Source of the DNA: Brevundimonas mediterranea
Lineage (GTDB): Bacteria > Pseudomonadota > Alphaproteobacteria > Caulobacterales > Caulobacteraceae
Length of the DNA: 64,000 nucleotides
Reading direction: 5' to 3'
Assembly (NCBI RefSeq): GCF_014196125.1
Contig: NZ_JACIDA010000001.1
Span: 496,001-560,000, forward strand
How positions within the stretch are numbered: the first letter of the stretch is position 1; every line of letters begins with the position of its first letter. Under the pieces are notes generated by a model. That model searched no databases. It worked only from the letters and a program-made list of their open reading frames with translations, and was not told the origin of the DNA. Shown here piece after piece: positions 30,892 to 40,087 of this stretch. Made by a program: the position numbers and the translations under genes.

Positions 30892-31443
30892 ATGGGCGGG
30901 CTCGGCCCCGGTATCGGGGGCTTCGAATTAGTGGTGATCGGTCTGGTGGCCCTGCTTGTGGTGGGGCCAAAGGATCTGCCTGTTCTGATGCGTCGCGTCG
31001 GCCAGATGGTCGCCAAGGCGCGCGCCATGGCCAACGAGTTCCGCTCGAGCTTCGACGAGATGGCGCGTCAGTCCGAACTGGACGAGCTGCGCAAGGAGGT
31101 CGAGGCGCTGCGGAGCGGGCAGGGCGCCATGTATCCTCTGGGCGCCGACGCCGATGCGGCCTTCAAGGACATCAACGCCGGCCTGACCGGACCGGGCGCG
31201 CCTGCGGCCCTGCCGGCGCCGACCGCCGAGGCGCCGATCATGACGCCCGCAGCCGACGAATGGCCGGACACGGCGCCCCCCGTCGAGCCGACGCCGACGG
31301 TTGAGTCGAAGCCGAAGCGCGCAACGGCGAAAACCGCCGCCAAGCCGCGACCGAAGGCGAAGCCGAAGGCCGCGTCCACGATGCCTGCGGCCAAGACGCC
31401 CGCCAAGCCCCGGACCCCGCGCAAGAAGGCCGCCGAGCTTTGA
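30892..31443 (+). CDS. tatB: Twin-arginine translocase subunit TatB
   Basis: A 183-residue TatB, which with TatC forms the receptor for twin-arginine signal peptides. It has the N-terminal membrane helix FELVVIGLVALLVVGPKDLP, with the typical Glu and GPKDLP, then an amphipathic helix (VGQMVAKARAMANEFRSSF). Residues 130-183 are a Lys/Ala/Pro-rich tail with repeated KPKA and AKP units, low in complexity and strongly basic. Long tails of variable sequence are common in TatB of Alphaproteobacteria. Its stop overlaps the tatC TTG start. Confidence 0.93.
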   Translation: MGGLGPGIGGFELVVIGLVALLVVGPKDLPVLMRRVGQMVAKARAMANEFRSSFDEMARQSELDELRKEVEALRSGQGAMYPLGADADAAFKDINAGLTGPGAPAALPAPTAEAPIMTPAADEWPDTAPPVEPTPTVESKPKRATAKTAAKPRPKAKPKAASTMPAAKTPAKPRTPRKKAAEL

Positions 31444-32327
31444 CTTTCTCCGATCGTGACGAGGCCGAGATCGAGGCGTCGCGCGCGCCCCTGATGGATC
31501 ACCTGATCGAGCTGCGCGGGCGGCTGCTGATCTGCGTGATCGCCTTCGCCCTGGGCTTCATCCTGTGTTTCGCCTTCGCCAACCAGATCCAGATCGCCCT
31601 GATCAAACCCTATCAGGCGGCGGCGGCCATCCATGCGGCGGCCCTGGCCTCGGGCGGCCACGCCAATCCGCTGGAGCTGATCGCGACCATGATGGGGCTG
31701 AAGCCCTATCCGCCCGGTTCGGCGGCCGTGGTCCAGCTGATCGCCACAGCGCCGCTGGAACAGCTGTTCACCAAGATGAAGATCGCGGCCTTCGGCGCGG
31801 CGGTCCTGACCTTCCCGGTCATCGCCTGGCAGCTGTACCGGTTCGTGGCGCCTGGTCTGTACCGGAATGAGCGCGGCGCCTTCCTGCCCTTCCTCATCGC
31901 GGCGCCGGTCATGTTCTGCCTGGGCGGGGCGCTGGTCTATTATGTCATGCTGCCGTTCGTGATGCTGTTCTCGCTGGGACAGCAGGTGGTCAGCGACGGG
32001 ATTTCGGTGGCCCAGACGACCAAGATTTCGGACTATCTGAGCCTGGTGACCTCGCTGCTGCTGGCCTTCGGCCTGTGTTTCCAGCTGCCGGTCGTGACGA
32101 CCCTCTTGGGGCTGGCCGGACTGATCAGCTCCAAGGCCATGGCGGCCGGCCGGCGCTATGCCATCGTCGCCGTGGTGGTGGTCGCCGCCGTCGTCACCCC
32201 GCCGGACCCCATCAGCCAGCTGATGCTAGCCGTGCCCCTGGTCATCCTCTACGAGGTCTCGATCTGGTGCGTGCGGCTGATCGAACTGCGCCGCAAGAAG
32301 ACGGACGAGGCCGAAGGCCTGGCCTAG
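31440..32327 (+). CDS. tatC: Twin-arginine translocase subunit TatC
   Basis: A six-helix inner-membrane receptor of 295 residues. It has the family marks PLMDHLIELRGRLL at the N terminus (with the conserved Glu and Arg), YRFVAPGLYRNER after helix 2, and VTPPDPISQLMLAVPLVILYE near the end. The start is TTG at 31440, forming a TTGA overlap with the tatB stop; AAGAAGG lies about ten bases upstream. The insertion between helices 1 and 2 (residues 40-110, including MMGLKPYPPGSAAV) is longer than in Escherichia coli and typical of Alphaproteobacteria. Candidate cargo in this window includes oligopeptidase B and PhoX. Confidence 0.95.
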   Translation: MTFSDRDEAEIEASRAPLMDHLIELRGRLLICVIAFALGFILCFAFANQIQIALIKPYQAAAAIHAAALASGGHANPLELIATMMGLKPYPPGSAAVVQLIATAPLEQLFTKMKIAAFGAAVLTFPVIAWQLYRFVAPGLYRNERGAFLPFLIAAPVMFCLGGALVYYVMLPFVMLFSLGQQVVSDGISVAQTTKISDYLSLVTSLLLAFGLCFQLPVVTTLLGLAGLISSKAMAAGRRYAIVAVVVVAAVVTPPDPISQLMLAVPLVILYEVSIWCVRLIELRRKKTDEAEGLA

Positions 32328-32335
32328 TCCCGAGT

Positions 32336-33187
32336 TCAGCCGCGCTTCTTGTCCGTGTGATCCACCGGGCAGACCCGCCGAGACCCGGTCTGGCGGAACG
32401 GCGACAGCCTGAGCTTGGACTGATGGTCGTCGGGACCGGCATGGCCCTCGGGGTGCAGGCCGCGATAATAGAGTTTCTGCCACTGATCGGCCGGCGCGGT
32501 GGGCTTGGTCCGTTTGACCCAGTCCTGGAAGGCCAGCCGTGACGCCCGCCAGGCGTCGAAGGTCTGCAACATCTCGGGCTGGTCCTCCATCGGCCGCAAC
32601 TCCGGTTTCAGCCGGTCCAGCACCCCGCGCGGCGTGGGGAAGAAGAAGCAGAAGGGCTCGTTCTCCTCGAACCGGATCCAGACGTCAGGGCGAGTGAAGC
32701 GCCAGTTCATCGTGAAGGTGTAGGGCGACCAGTCCGTCTCGATCACCCCGCCCATCGGGGCGATCCCGTCCTTCATCGCGTTGGGCGGGCCGCCGACCCA
32801 CAGGTTCCAGCCTTCCGAGGTCCGCATGATGCCGTCGACGTGAAAGGTCAGGGTCCCGCTGCCGAACAGGGAGACCGGACCCCGCTTCGGATCCGAGCCG
32901 GGATCGAGCACGATCTCGACCGAACTGGCGTCGACGCCGCCTTGCCAGCGGGCCTTGAAACCGCAGGGACTGAGCATCTCCCAGCCATGGGCGTTGGCGA
33001 TGGCGAGAGGCAGGCAGCGATAGGCGAAACTGTCCGGCGTCTCGGTCATCCAGTCGCGCTTGGGCGAGGCCGGGGCCACGCGCGGGGCCCAGCCCTCGCG
33101 CACATAGCAGACCAGTTCGGTTTCTGCCGCACGAACCGGCGCGCCATTGGGGCGTGCGGGAACAGATCCCTTCAAACGTTTGACCAT
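32336..33187 (-). CDS. DUF6065 family protein of unknown function
   Basis: A soluble 283-residue protein without signal peptide or membrane segment. Its pattern matches a family I recall as DUF6065: CYVREGWAPRVAPASPKRDWM near the start, RCLPLAIANAHGWEMLSP, WVGGPPNAMKDGIAPMGGVIETDW and FFFPTPRGVLDRL. Homologues often lie near secondary-metabolite or 2-oxoglutarate-dependent genes, but no such genes are seen here, and I assign no reaction. The start ATG 33187 has GAGG seven bases upstream. The stop is eight bases from the convergent tatC stop. The C-terminal tail is basic. Confidence 0.7.
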   Translation of the reverse strand: MVKRLKGSVPARPNGAPVRAAETELVCYVREGWAPRVAPASPKRDWMTETPDSFAYRCLPLAIANAHGWEMLSPCGFKARWQGGVDASSVEIVLDPGSDPKRGPVSLFGSGTLTFHVDGIMRTSEGWNLWVGGPPNAMKDGIAPMGGVIETDWSPYTFTMNWRFTRPDVWIRFEENEPFCFFFPTPRGVLDRLKPELRPMEDQPEMLQTFDAWRASRLAFQDWVKRTKPTAPADQWQKLYYRGLHPEGHAGPDDHQSKLRLSPFRQTGSRRVCPVDHTDKKRG

Positions 33188-33280
33188 TTCGAGCCTCGTA
33201 TGCCGCCAACCTCGCCCTATGGAGCGGGCGTTTTAAGCCTTTAGGACAGCCGCATGTCTGACCCGTGACGGTCATGCGCG

Positions 33281-33314
33281 AAAAGAAAAACCCCGGATGG
33301 CGGACCATCCGGGG
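33281..33314 (-). terminator. glnA: Rho-independent terminator of glnA
   Basis: A perfect 10-bp stem (33291-33300 with 33305-33314, CCATCCGGGG on one arm) around a four-base loop is followed on the minus strand by TTTTTCTTTT. It lies 29 bases past the glnA stop and is a textbook intrinsic terminator. Confidence 0.92.
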
Positions 33315-33342
33315 CTCTCCTGAAGTCAGACTGCCGGGTCGA

Positions 33343-34749
33343 TCAGCAGCTGTAGTACATGTCGAATTCGACGGGGTGCGGGTGCAGTTGCAGGCGCATC
33401 ACCTCTTCCATCTTCAGCTCGATATAGCTGTCGATGAAGTCGTCATCCATGACGCCGCCCTTCTTGAGGAAGGCGCGGTCCTTGTCGAGGTTCTCGAGGG
33501 CTTCGCGCAGCGAGCCGCAGACCTCGGGGATCGAGCCGCGCTCTTCCGGCGGCAGATCGTACAGGTTCTTGTCGGCGGGCGCGCCCGGATCGATCCGGTT
33601 CTCGATCCCGTCCAGGCCGGCCATCAGCAGGGCGACGAAGGTCAGATAGGGGTTGCCCATCGGGTCGGGGAAGCGGGCTTCCAGACGCTTGGCCTTCGGC
33701 GACGAGACGTGCGGGATACGGATCGAGGCCGAACGGTTGCGGGCCGAATAAGCCAGTTTCACCGGGGCTTCGTAGCCGGGGACCAGACGCTTGTAGGAGT
33801 TGGTGGTCGAGTTGGCGAAGGCGTTGATAGCCTTGGCGTGCTTGATGATGCCGCCGATGTACCACAGGCATTCCTGCGACAGGCCGGCGTATTTGTCGCC
33901 GGCGAACTGGGGCTTGCCGTCCTTCCAGATCGACATGTGGACGTGCATGCCCGAGCCGTTGTCCGCGAACATCGGCTTGGCCATGAAGGTCGCCGACTTG
34001 CCATAGGCGGCGGCGACGTTGTGGATCACGTACTTATAGAGCTGCAGCCGGTCGGCCATGGTCAGCAGGTCCGAGAACTTCAGACCCAGTTCGTGCTGGG
34101 CCGGGGCCACCTCGTGGTGGTGCTTCTCGGGCTGGAGGCCCAGGTCGCGCATGACGCCCAGCATTTCGCCGCGCAGGTCCTGGCCGGAGTCGACCGGGTT
34201 GACCGGGAAATAGCCGCCCTTGGGCCCAGGGCGGTGGCCCATATTGCCCTCGGTGTATTCGGCGCCGGTGTTGGCCGGCAGCTCGGTCGAGTCATACGAA
34301 TACGACGTGTTGTGCGGCTGGGTCGACCAGCGCACGTCGTCGAAGATGAAGAACTCGGCTTCCGGGCCGAAATAGACGATGTCGCCGATGCCCGACGACT
34401 GGACATAGGACAGGGCCTTCTTGGCCATCGAACGGCTGTCGCGGTTGTAGGGTTCGCCGGTGTCCGGGTTCAGCACGTCGCAGAACAGGAACATGGTCGT
34501 CTGCTGGTAGAAGGGGTCGATATAGGCCGTGGCCAGGTCCGGCTTCAGCAGCATGTCGGACTCGTTGATGGCCTTCCAGCCGGCGATCGACGAGCCGTCG
34601 AACATCGTGCCTTCGTTCAGGAAGTCCTCATCGACCAGGTCGATGTCGAAGGTGACGTGCTGCAGCCTGCCGCGGGTGTCGGTGAAGCGAACGTCGACGT
34701 ATTTGACGTCCTTCTCCTTGATCTCCTTGAGGATCTTGCTGGCGCTCAT
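33343..34749 (-). CDS. glnA: Glutamine synthetase, type I
   Basis: The 468-residue enzyme makes glutamine from glutamate, ammonia and ATP as a dodecamer. Visible motifs are [29 protein letters not shown] (metal Glu), [13 protein letters not shown], the [11 protein letters not shown] region, [11 protein letters not shown], and NLYDLPPEE containing the Tyr that GlnE adenylylates. The last motif shows the covalently regulated class. The C terminus [11 protein letters not shown] is typical. It lies 88 bases downstream of glnB on the same strand, the standard glnB-glnA operon of nitrogen-regulated Proteobacteria, and it ends at a strong terminator. Confidence 0.98.
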   Translation of the reverse strand: MSASKILKEIKEKDVKYVDVRFTDTRGRLQHVTFDIDLVDEDFLNEGTMFDGSSIAGWKAINESDMLLKPDLATAYIDPFYQQTTMFLFCDVLNPDTGEPYNRDSRSMAKKALSYVQSSGIGDIVYFGPEAEFFIFDDVRWSTQPHNTSYSYDSTELPANTGAEYTEGNMGHRPGPKGGYFPVNPVDSGQDLRGEMLGVMRDLGLQPEKHHHEVAPAQHELGLKFSDLLTMADRLQLYKYVIHNVAAAYGKSATFMAKPMFADNGSGMHVHMSIWKDGKPQFAGDKYAGLSQECLWYIGGIIKHAKAINAFANSTTNSYKRLVPGYEAPVKLAYSARNRSASIRIPHVSSPKAKRLEARFPDPMGNPYLTFVALLMAGLDGIENRIDPGAPADKNLYDLPPEERGSIPEVCGSLREALENLDKDRAFLKKGGVMDDDFIDSYIELKMEEVMRLQLHPHPVEFDMYYSC

Positions 34750-34837
34750 TCTCGGAAGTCCTGTTTCTTGGTCGTTGGGGAGGAACCGATCGATCAGCGC
34801 ATGGACGCGCCGGCCGCCGGAGGAGGGGTACGCGAAC

Positions 34838-35242
<405 letters not shown>

Positions 35243-35290
35243 TCAAAGCAAGCGGTTTTCGCAGAAAAGTCACGGATATTCGGAGCCCGG

Positions 35291-36127
35291 ATGATAGAAA
35301 CCAACGACCCGGCGATCTGGCGCAATTTTCTTCCGTGGCCGGGCGCGGAAACGCACAAGCATGCACGGGGGCGTCTTGGGGTCGTCTCGGGTCGGGCGCA
35401 CCAGACCGGGGCGGCGCGGCTGGCGGCCCGGGCCGGACTGCGGATCGGGGCCGGGGTGGTGCGTATCTATTGCCCCCCCGATGCGGTCGCGGTGATCGCC
35501 CCGGCGATCGAGGCCATCATGCTGACGCCCTTCGCCTCGGCCGAGGCGCTGGCGCGCGAGGTCGAGGAGATGGACGCGGTCGTGGTGGGCCCGGCGGCGG
35601 GTCTGGACGAGACGACCGTGGCCAATATCCAGGCCCTGGCGTCCAGCGGCGCCGCCCTGGTGATCGACGCCGATGGTCTGTCGGTGTTCAAGGGGCGCAG
35701 CACCGAACTGTTCGCAGTGCTGGACCGTGATGATGTTCTGACCCCGCACGAGGGTGAGTTCGAACGCCTCTTCCCGGGTCTTCTTCACAGGGGGCGAGTG
35801 GTCGCCGCAGCCGAGGCGGCCGAGCGCGCCCAGGCCGTGGTGGTGCTGAAAGGCGCCGAGACCGTCATCGCCGCCCCGGACGGTCGTCTTCGCATCAATC
35901 GCAACGGGTCGCCCTGGCTGGCCACGGCGGGAACCGGCGACGTCCTGTCCGGGATGATCGGCGGTCTGATGGCCCAGCGCATGGACAGTTTCGACGCCGC
36001 CTGCGCCGCAGTGTGGATCCACGCCGACGCCGCCGACCGATTCGGACCCGGCCTGATCGCCGAGGACCTGAGCGAGATCTCGCCGGTCTCGCTCAGGGCG
36101 TTGTGGATGGCCGTTCGTCAAGGGTGA
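35291..36127 (+). CDS. nnrD: ADP-dependent NAD(P)H-hydrate dehydratase, stand-alone domain
   Basis: A 278-residue ribokinase-like enzyme that repairs hydrated NAD(P)H (NADHX). It shows GRLGVVSGRAHQTGAARLAARAG, VIDADGLSVFKG, LTPHEGEFERLFPG and the ATP-binding TAGTGDVLSGMIGGL near residue 215. Bacterial versions are usually fused to the NnrE epimerase in a 500-residue protein; here only the dehydratase is present. ATG 35291 has GGAG five bases upstream. It is divergent from glnB and followed by a 184-base gap. Confidence 0.93.
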   Translation: MIETNDPAIWRNFLPWPGAETHKHARGRLGVVSGRAHQTGAARLAARAGLRIGAGVVRIYCPPDAVAVIAPAIEAIMLTPFASAEALAREVEEMDAVVVGPAAGLDETTVANIQALASSGAALVIDADGLSVFKGRSTELFAVLDRDDVLTPHEGEFERLFPGLLHRGRVVAAAEAAERAQAVVVLKGAETVIAAPDGRLRINRNGSPWLATAGTGDVLSGMIGGLMAQRMDSFDAACAAVWIHADAADRFGPGLIAEDLSEISPVSLRALWMAVRQG

Positions 36128-36311
36128 GGGCGTCGCGAACGTCCTGCCCGTGAGGAATTCTGAAGACCCCTGCGATCCCATTGTGGAACGCGCATCTGGA
36201 GCCTGCGCGACCGTCAGGCCTGGATTTCAGGCTGTTTCAAAACGGGACTATCGGAAGACGCCGGCAGCGCCTATTGCAGATCCCCTGAGGTGAAAAGGGT
36301 CTGTATTACAT

Positions 36312-37691
36312 ATGAGTTTTGGCTCGGGGGCGGTGCTGCGGCCCGGCCAGTCGGCGCTCGCTGCGTCGTCGAAGGTCGGGCTGGGCACAGTGTTGCTTCT
36401 GGCGTCTGTGCAGTTCGCGGCCTTTGTGGATCGCGCTGTGCCGTCTGTCGTCGCTGGAGCGCTGAAGGGCGAGTTCGACCTGACGGACCGCCAGATCGGC
36501 GCTCTGCAGGGCCCGGCCTTCGCTCTGACCTATGCGGCGGCCATGCTGGCGGCGGGGCACTGGGGGCGACGGATCGAACCCTTCCGGCTGATGGCGCTTT
36601 GCGTGGCCGTCTGGACGGTCGGCGGCGTGGCCTTCGCTCTGGCCTCGAGTTATGAAGCCCTGATGGCTGCGCGGATGGTGCTGGGGGTCGGCCAGGCCGC
36701 CTTTGCGCCTGCCGCCCTCATGATCCTTGGGGCGTCGAGCGTCGGCATGGGGCGCGCGCGCGCTGTTTCCATGTTCACGAGCGGATCGGCCGCCGGACGA
36801 AGCGGCAGCTTCTTTCTGGTGGGCGCAATTCTGTTGCTGGTCGGAGGGCAGACCGTGGCGGGCCTTTCACCCTGGCGCTCGGCCTCCCTGATTCCGATCC
36901 TCCTCAACCTCGGCCTGATCCTCGGCCTTCTCTGGAAGGCGCGGGGGCGTCGGATGGTGTCGGCGGAACCGACGCGGGGCCTGCGCACGGCCGTCAGCTG
37001 GCTCGCCGGGGACGGACGAGCGGTGTTTGGGCTTATGGGGGCAAGCGCCGGGTGCGTGCTGTCGATCCAGGCTGCGGGCGCCTGGATGCCATCCATCCTC
37101 GCGCGCGCGCACGAACTCAGCAGCGGTCACGCCGCGATCGCGATCGGCGGCGTGGTGCTGGTCGCGGCCCCTGCGGGCCATTTGACGGCTGGATGGCTGT
37201 TGGGGCTCGAACGCATGAAGGCGTCGGGACCAGCGCCGGTCATGGCGAGCGCCTTGGCCGTTTCCGTGCTCGCCGCATTCGGATTGATGACCACGACTTG
37301 GCTGCCGATGACGCTTGCGTGCCTGGGTCTGCTGGTCGCGAGCAGCGGCATGGCCGCCGCGTCCGCGCTGATCGGATTGCAGCCGCTGACGCCTGATCCG
37401 ATCCGCGGCGGAGTGAACGCCATCTTCCTGGCCTCCGTGTCGGTCGTCGGCGTCGGACTGGGGCCGTGGGTCACCGGCGTGGTCAGCGACCGGAATATCG
37501 ATACGCGGTTTGGTCTTGCGACCAGTTTGGCGTGTGTCGTCATGGTTGTAGCCGCAGTCGTGATTCCCCTCGCGCTCTGGCAAGGCCGGCGCTGGATTTC
37601 CGGCCCAAAGGCCCCTTGTTTCGGGTCTGAGCCTCCTCGGGCGTCGGCGGCGTGCAATTCCCCAATCAGGCGAAATACATCAAAACGCTGA
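36312..37691 (+). CDS. MFS transporter (Spinster/hexuronate-like 12-helix type)
   Basis: A 459-residue membrane protein with about 12 hydrophobic segments. FVDRAVPSVVAGALKGEFDLTD and the IGALQGPAFALTYAAAM run match the spinster-like MFS group, where helix 1 is followed by DxQxGxLxxxF. The loop-2/3 basic signature reads WGRRIEPFRLM. The substrate is unknown. The ATG at 36312 has only a weak ribosome site (AAGGG at 12 bases), so a later start is possible. The last 40 residues are hydrophilic. It precedes the pilus operon by about 160 bases; there is no sign of functional linkage. Confidence 0.82.
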   Translation: MSFGSGAVLRPGQSALAASSKVGLGTVLLLASVQFAAFVDRAVPSVVAGALKGEFDLTDRQIGALQGPAFALTYAAAMLAAGHWGRRIEPFRLMALCVAVWTVGGVAFALASSYEALMAARMVLGVGQAAFAPAALMILGASSVGMGRARAVSMFTSGSAAGRSGSFFLVGAILLLVGGQTVAGLSPWRSASLIPILLNLGLILGLLWKARGRRMVSAEPTRGLRTAVSWLAGDGRAVFGLMGASAGCVLSIQAAGAWMPSILARAHELSSGHAAIAIGGVVLVAAPAGHLTAGWLLGLERMKASGPAPVMASALAVSVLAAFGLMTTTWLPMTLACLGLLVASSGMAAASALIGLQPLTPDPIRGGVNAIFLASVSVVGVGLGPWVTGVVSDRNIDTRFGLATSLACVVMVVAAVVIPLALWQGRRWISGPKAPCFGSEPPRASAACNSPIRRNTSKR

Positions 37692-37716
37692 AGAAAATTA
37701 TATCGTCCACAGCGAT

Positions 37717-37734
37717 ATACCCAAATCTGGCGAC
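37717..37734 (+). promoter_or_regulatory. 18-bp motif shared with the LuxR-type gene (site A)
   Basis: The bases at 37717-37734 match those at 45182-45199 in 14 of 18 positions. Both have an ATACCCA start, a CCCA-N4-TGG dyad core and a GAC end. The motif lies 2 bases upstream of the CtrA box. It could be an operator for one of the two regulators of the locus. Confidence 0.4.
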
Positions 37735-37736
37735 GC

Positions 37737-37752
37737 TTAATGTTTTCTTAAC
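37737..37752 (+). promoter_or_regulatory. CtrA binding site upstream of the pilus operon
   Basis: TTAA (37737-37740), seven bases TGTTTTC, then TTAAC (37748-37752) is the canonical full CtrA box of Caulobacterales and other Alphaproteobacteria. It lies in the AT-rich 160-base gap before the first subunit gene. Activator or repressor use cannot be told, since no confident -10 element follows. Confidence 0.65.
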
Positions 37753-37853
37753 TGCAACAGTCCGGTCAGCGAGACGCCCGAACCCAGGGCTCCGCGGGGG
37801 GACGGGCATTGCACGCTATCCAGCACGCGAATGTCGGCGGTGAGCCGACGTGG

Positions 37854-38444
37854 ATGCGCCGCCGTGCGCGACACCCAGCCGGTGGCGCCGCCCTGGGTCT
37901 GGCGATCCTCGCCGTCCTTGGATCCGCAGCGCCTGTCGTGGCGCAGGACGCCGGCGTCGACATCACCGTCTCAGCCGTCATTCCAGGTCGGTGTGGTTTC
38001 AGCCGGGTTGCGCCGACGCCTTTGCGCGGGGCCACGCCGGATCTGGAGACGGCCCAGACCTTCAGCGTCTCTCTGCCGCTCGACTGCAACACGCCTTTCG
38101 CCGTCGGCGTTCGGGGTGAAAAGGGCCGTCTGGTCAACACCACCGGCGCACCGGACGGATCCGGATACGCCTTCGACAAGACCTATGGCGTACGTCTGAC
38201 GCTCGAAACCAGCGAAGGCGACGTGCGCAGCGGGCGCTGCCTGTCCGACCAGATCGTGGCCGGTGGAAACTGTGATTTCGCGTCGGATCAGCCGGGCAGG
38301 GGGCTGGGCTCGGGCTCAGGCATCGCCGCGCCGGGCGGCGTGACCTTGACCATCGACTGGCCGGACCAGTCCACGCTGAACCAGCGCCTCGCCGCAGGCG
38401 ACTACAGCGACACCATTACTCTGGTCGTCGGAGCGCGCGCCTGA
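37854..38444 (+). CDS. Spore coat U domain pilus subunit 1 (archaic chaperone-usher)
   Basis: A secreted protein of 196 residues. A signal peptide (MRRRARHPAGGAALGLAILA, cleavage probably after VVAQ) is followed by one SCPU domain. GVDITVSAVIPGRCGF forms the N-terminal donor-strand region, then FSVSLPLDCNTPFAV and YSDTITLVVGARA close the fold. Four Cys (two in SGRCLSDQIVAGGNC) allow two disulfides. Subunits of this type polymerise in Csu-like thin pili that attach to abiotic surfaces. ATG 37854 was chosen because it gives the leader. It is the first gene of the operon; the second subunit follows after 149 bases. Confidence 0.85.
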   Translation: MRRRARHPAGGAALGLAILAVLGSAAPVVAQDAGVDITVSAVIPGRCGFSRVAPTPLRGATPDLETAQTFSVSLPLDCNTPFAVGVRGEKGRLVNTTGAPDGSGYAFDKTYGVRLTLETSEGDVRSGRCLSDQIVAGGNCDFASDQPGRGLGSGSGIAAPGGVTLTIDWPDQSTLNQRLAAGDYSDTITLVVGARA

Positions 38445-38593
38445 TGCGCACGCCCTCAGCCGGATCGGCGCATCGCGCCCTACCGAATTCGTCGATCGCG
38501 TTTTGCGGGCGACGGAGACTTCGACGGGCCTTCCGCCCGCTCGAAAACACGCCGGGCTTCTCCGGCGCTCAATCCAAGACGGAGACTAACCCT

Positions 38594-39211
38594 ATGAAGC
38601 GTATCGTTTTCGCGGCCTCGGCCGCTGCTCTCGCCCTGACCGCCGGCGCCGCCTCGGCTCAAGACAGCCAATCCGTCGCGATCAACGCCTCGGTCGCCGC
38701 CAAGTGCGGCGTCTCGGCTCAAGCCACCACCGTGACCCTGGCCGGTGACCTGACCGACTCAGAAGCCAAGGTCCGCAGCGGCGTGACGACTGAAATCGCA
38801 GACGCCCTGAACGGCGCCCGCATCGTCGCCTTCTGCAACGGCGTGAACAACTCGGTCACCGTCGACCGCGCCGTTCTGGCCCGCACCGGCGCCACCGGCA
38901 ACGGCCTGACCGAGGGCGGCTTCGCCCAGTTCATCCGCTATAACCTGGACACCACGATCAACGGCCTGGCCCTGGACACCACCAGCACCGCCGGCGCCTC
39001 GAACGTGGCCCAGCGCTTCGGCGGCCACGTCAGCCTGAGCGACAGCAACACGCACGTTCGTTTCGCCCAAGCGGCTTCGAACGGCGGCGCTGTGGCGACT
39101 TCGGGTGGTTCGAGCGACATCGCGACCAACTGGGGTTCCAACACCGACCGTAGGCTGGCCGCTGGCGCCTACACCGGCTCGGTCAATGTGACCGTCGCTC
39201 CGGGCGCCTAA
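38594..39211 (+). CDS. Pilus subunit 2 (major pilin candidate, SCPU-like)
   Basis: A secreted 205-residue protein. The leader MKRIVFAASAAALALTAGAA is cleaved near ASAQ. The mature part begins DSQSVAINASVAAKCGVSA, a likely donor strand, and ends LAAGAYTGSVNVTVAPGA, the closing beta strand typical of SCPU/archaic pilins. Two Cys (AKCGVS and FCNGVNN) fit the single conserved disulfide. It is rich in Ala, Thr, Ser and Gly. GGAG lies eight bases upstream of the ATG. The gene is followed by two hairpins before the chaperone gene, the arrangement expected for a subunit made in excess, so I take it as the major pilin. Confidence 0.8.
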   Translation: MKRIVFAASAAALALTAGAASAQDSQSVAINASVAAKCGVSAQATTVTLAGDLTDSEAKVRSGVTTEIADALNGARIVAFCNGVNNSVTVDRAVLARTGATGNGLTEGGFAQFIRYNLDTTINGLALDTTSTAGASNVAQRFGGHVSLSDSNTHVRFAQAASNGGAVATSGGSSDIATNWGSNTDRRLAAGAYTGSVNVTVAPGA

Positions 39212-39222
39212 GCCCCAGTAAA

Positions 39223-39249
39223 CGCCGACGTCCCCACGGGGCGTCGGCG
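39223..39249 (+). terminator. First stem-loop after the major pilin gene (attenuator or mRNA stabiliser)
   Basis: CGCCGACG with CCCC on the left pairs with GGGG and CGTCGGCG on the right, with one bulged T. It begins 11 bases past the pilin stop. No U-run follows, so partial termination or protection of the pilin message is more likely than full termination. Confidence 0.5.
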
Positions 39250-39252
39250 TCC

Positions 39253-39287
39253 GTCGGACCGGTCCCCCCGCACAGGACCGGTCCGAC
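39253..39287 (+). terminator. Second stem-loop, perfect 13-bp stem
   Basis: GTCGGACCGGTCC (39253-39265) pairs without mismatch with 39275-39287 around a nine-base loop. It sits directly after the first hairpin and 29 bases before the chaperone ATG. A short CCCCCTTT follows, a weak U-tract at best. Confidence 0.6.
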
Positions 39288-39315
39288 CCCCTTTCGATCC
39301 ACCAGGTAGTTTCCC

Positions 39316-40083
39316 ATGATGCCCGCCGCCGCCCGACGCCTCGTCGGAGTCTTTCTAACTGCTGCGGCCTTGCTGGCCTCGGGCATTCCCGCCACGGCGT
39401 TGAATGTTCAGCCGGTGATCATCGATCTCCTGTCTTCTGGCCGGCGCACCTCGACGGTGCTGACGCTCCAGAACACTTTTTCCACCACAGTTCCCGTCGA
39501 ACTGACCGCCCACCGGTTGGAGGTCGTCGACGGCGAATTGCGCGAAACCGATGTCGAGGCCGAAGACCTTCTGGTCTTCCCGGCTCAGGCCACCGTGGAG
39601 CCGGGCCAGTCCCAGGCGTTCCGAATCCAGTGGGTCGGCGACCCCGAGATCCAGGCCAGCCAGCACTTCTTCGTCACGGTCGCCCAGTTGCCCGTGGTGC
39701 TGCCTGAAAACCAGAACGCGATTCAGGTGCTGTACAATTTCAAGGTTCTGGTCAGCGTCGGCGCGCCCGGAGCCGTGTCCGCCCTTGCGGTTCAGTCGGT
39801 GGCCATTGAAACAGGCGAGGACGGCGTCGGCCGCCCTGTGCTCACGGTCAGCAACTCCGGCAATACCTATGGCTATGTCGGCAAGAACCGTCTGACCCTG
39901 GTGCAGCGCGCGCCGAATGGCGATGAGATCCTGCGCGAATCCTGGGAGCCCGAGCAACTGCAGCAACTGATGGGCCTGGGCCTGGTGCCTTCGGGCGCCA
40001 CGCGCCGGCTGCCGATCAATATTCGCCTGCCGCAGCCGAATGGCGCGGTGACGGTCGAATTGACGCCGGTTCAGGACCGGTGA
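39316..40083 (+). CDS. Periplasmic pilus chaperone (PapD-like, archaic type)
   Basis: A 255-residue chaperone with the leader MMPAAARRLVGVFLTAAALL and cleavage near ATALN. The N-terminal Ig domain (residues 28-150) shows VQPVIIDLLSSGRRTSTVLTL, LLVFPAQATVEPGQSQAFRI with the conserved Pro and Arg, and HFFVTVAQLPV with a strand rich in hydrophobic residues that would complete pilin folds. The C-terminal domain covers 160-250. This matches CsuC-like chaperones that hand SCPU subunits to the usher. It lies 104 bases after the major pilin, with the usher start 4 bases downstream of its stop. Confidence 0.88.
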   Translation: MMPAAARRLVGVFLTAAALLASGIPATALNVQPVIIDLLSSGRRTSTVLTLQNTFSTTVPVELTAHRLEVVDGELRETDVEAEDLLVFPAQATVEPGQSQAFRIQWVGDPEIQASQHFFVTVAQLPVVLPENQNAIQVLYNFKVLVSVGAPGAVSALAVQSVAIETGEDGVGRPVLTVSNSGNTYGYVGKNRLTLVQRAPNGDEILRESWEPEQLQQLMGLGLVPSGATRRLPINIRLPQPNGAVTVELTPVQDR

Positions 40084-40087
40084 TCGT

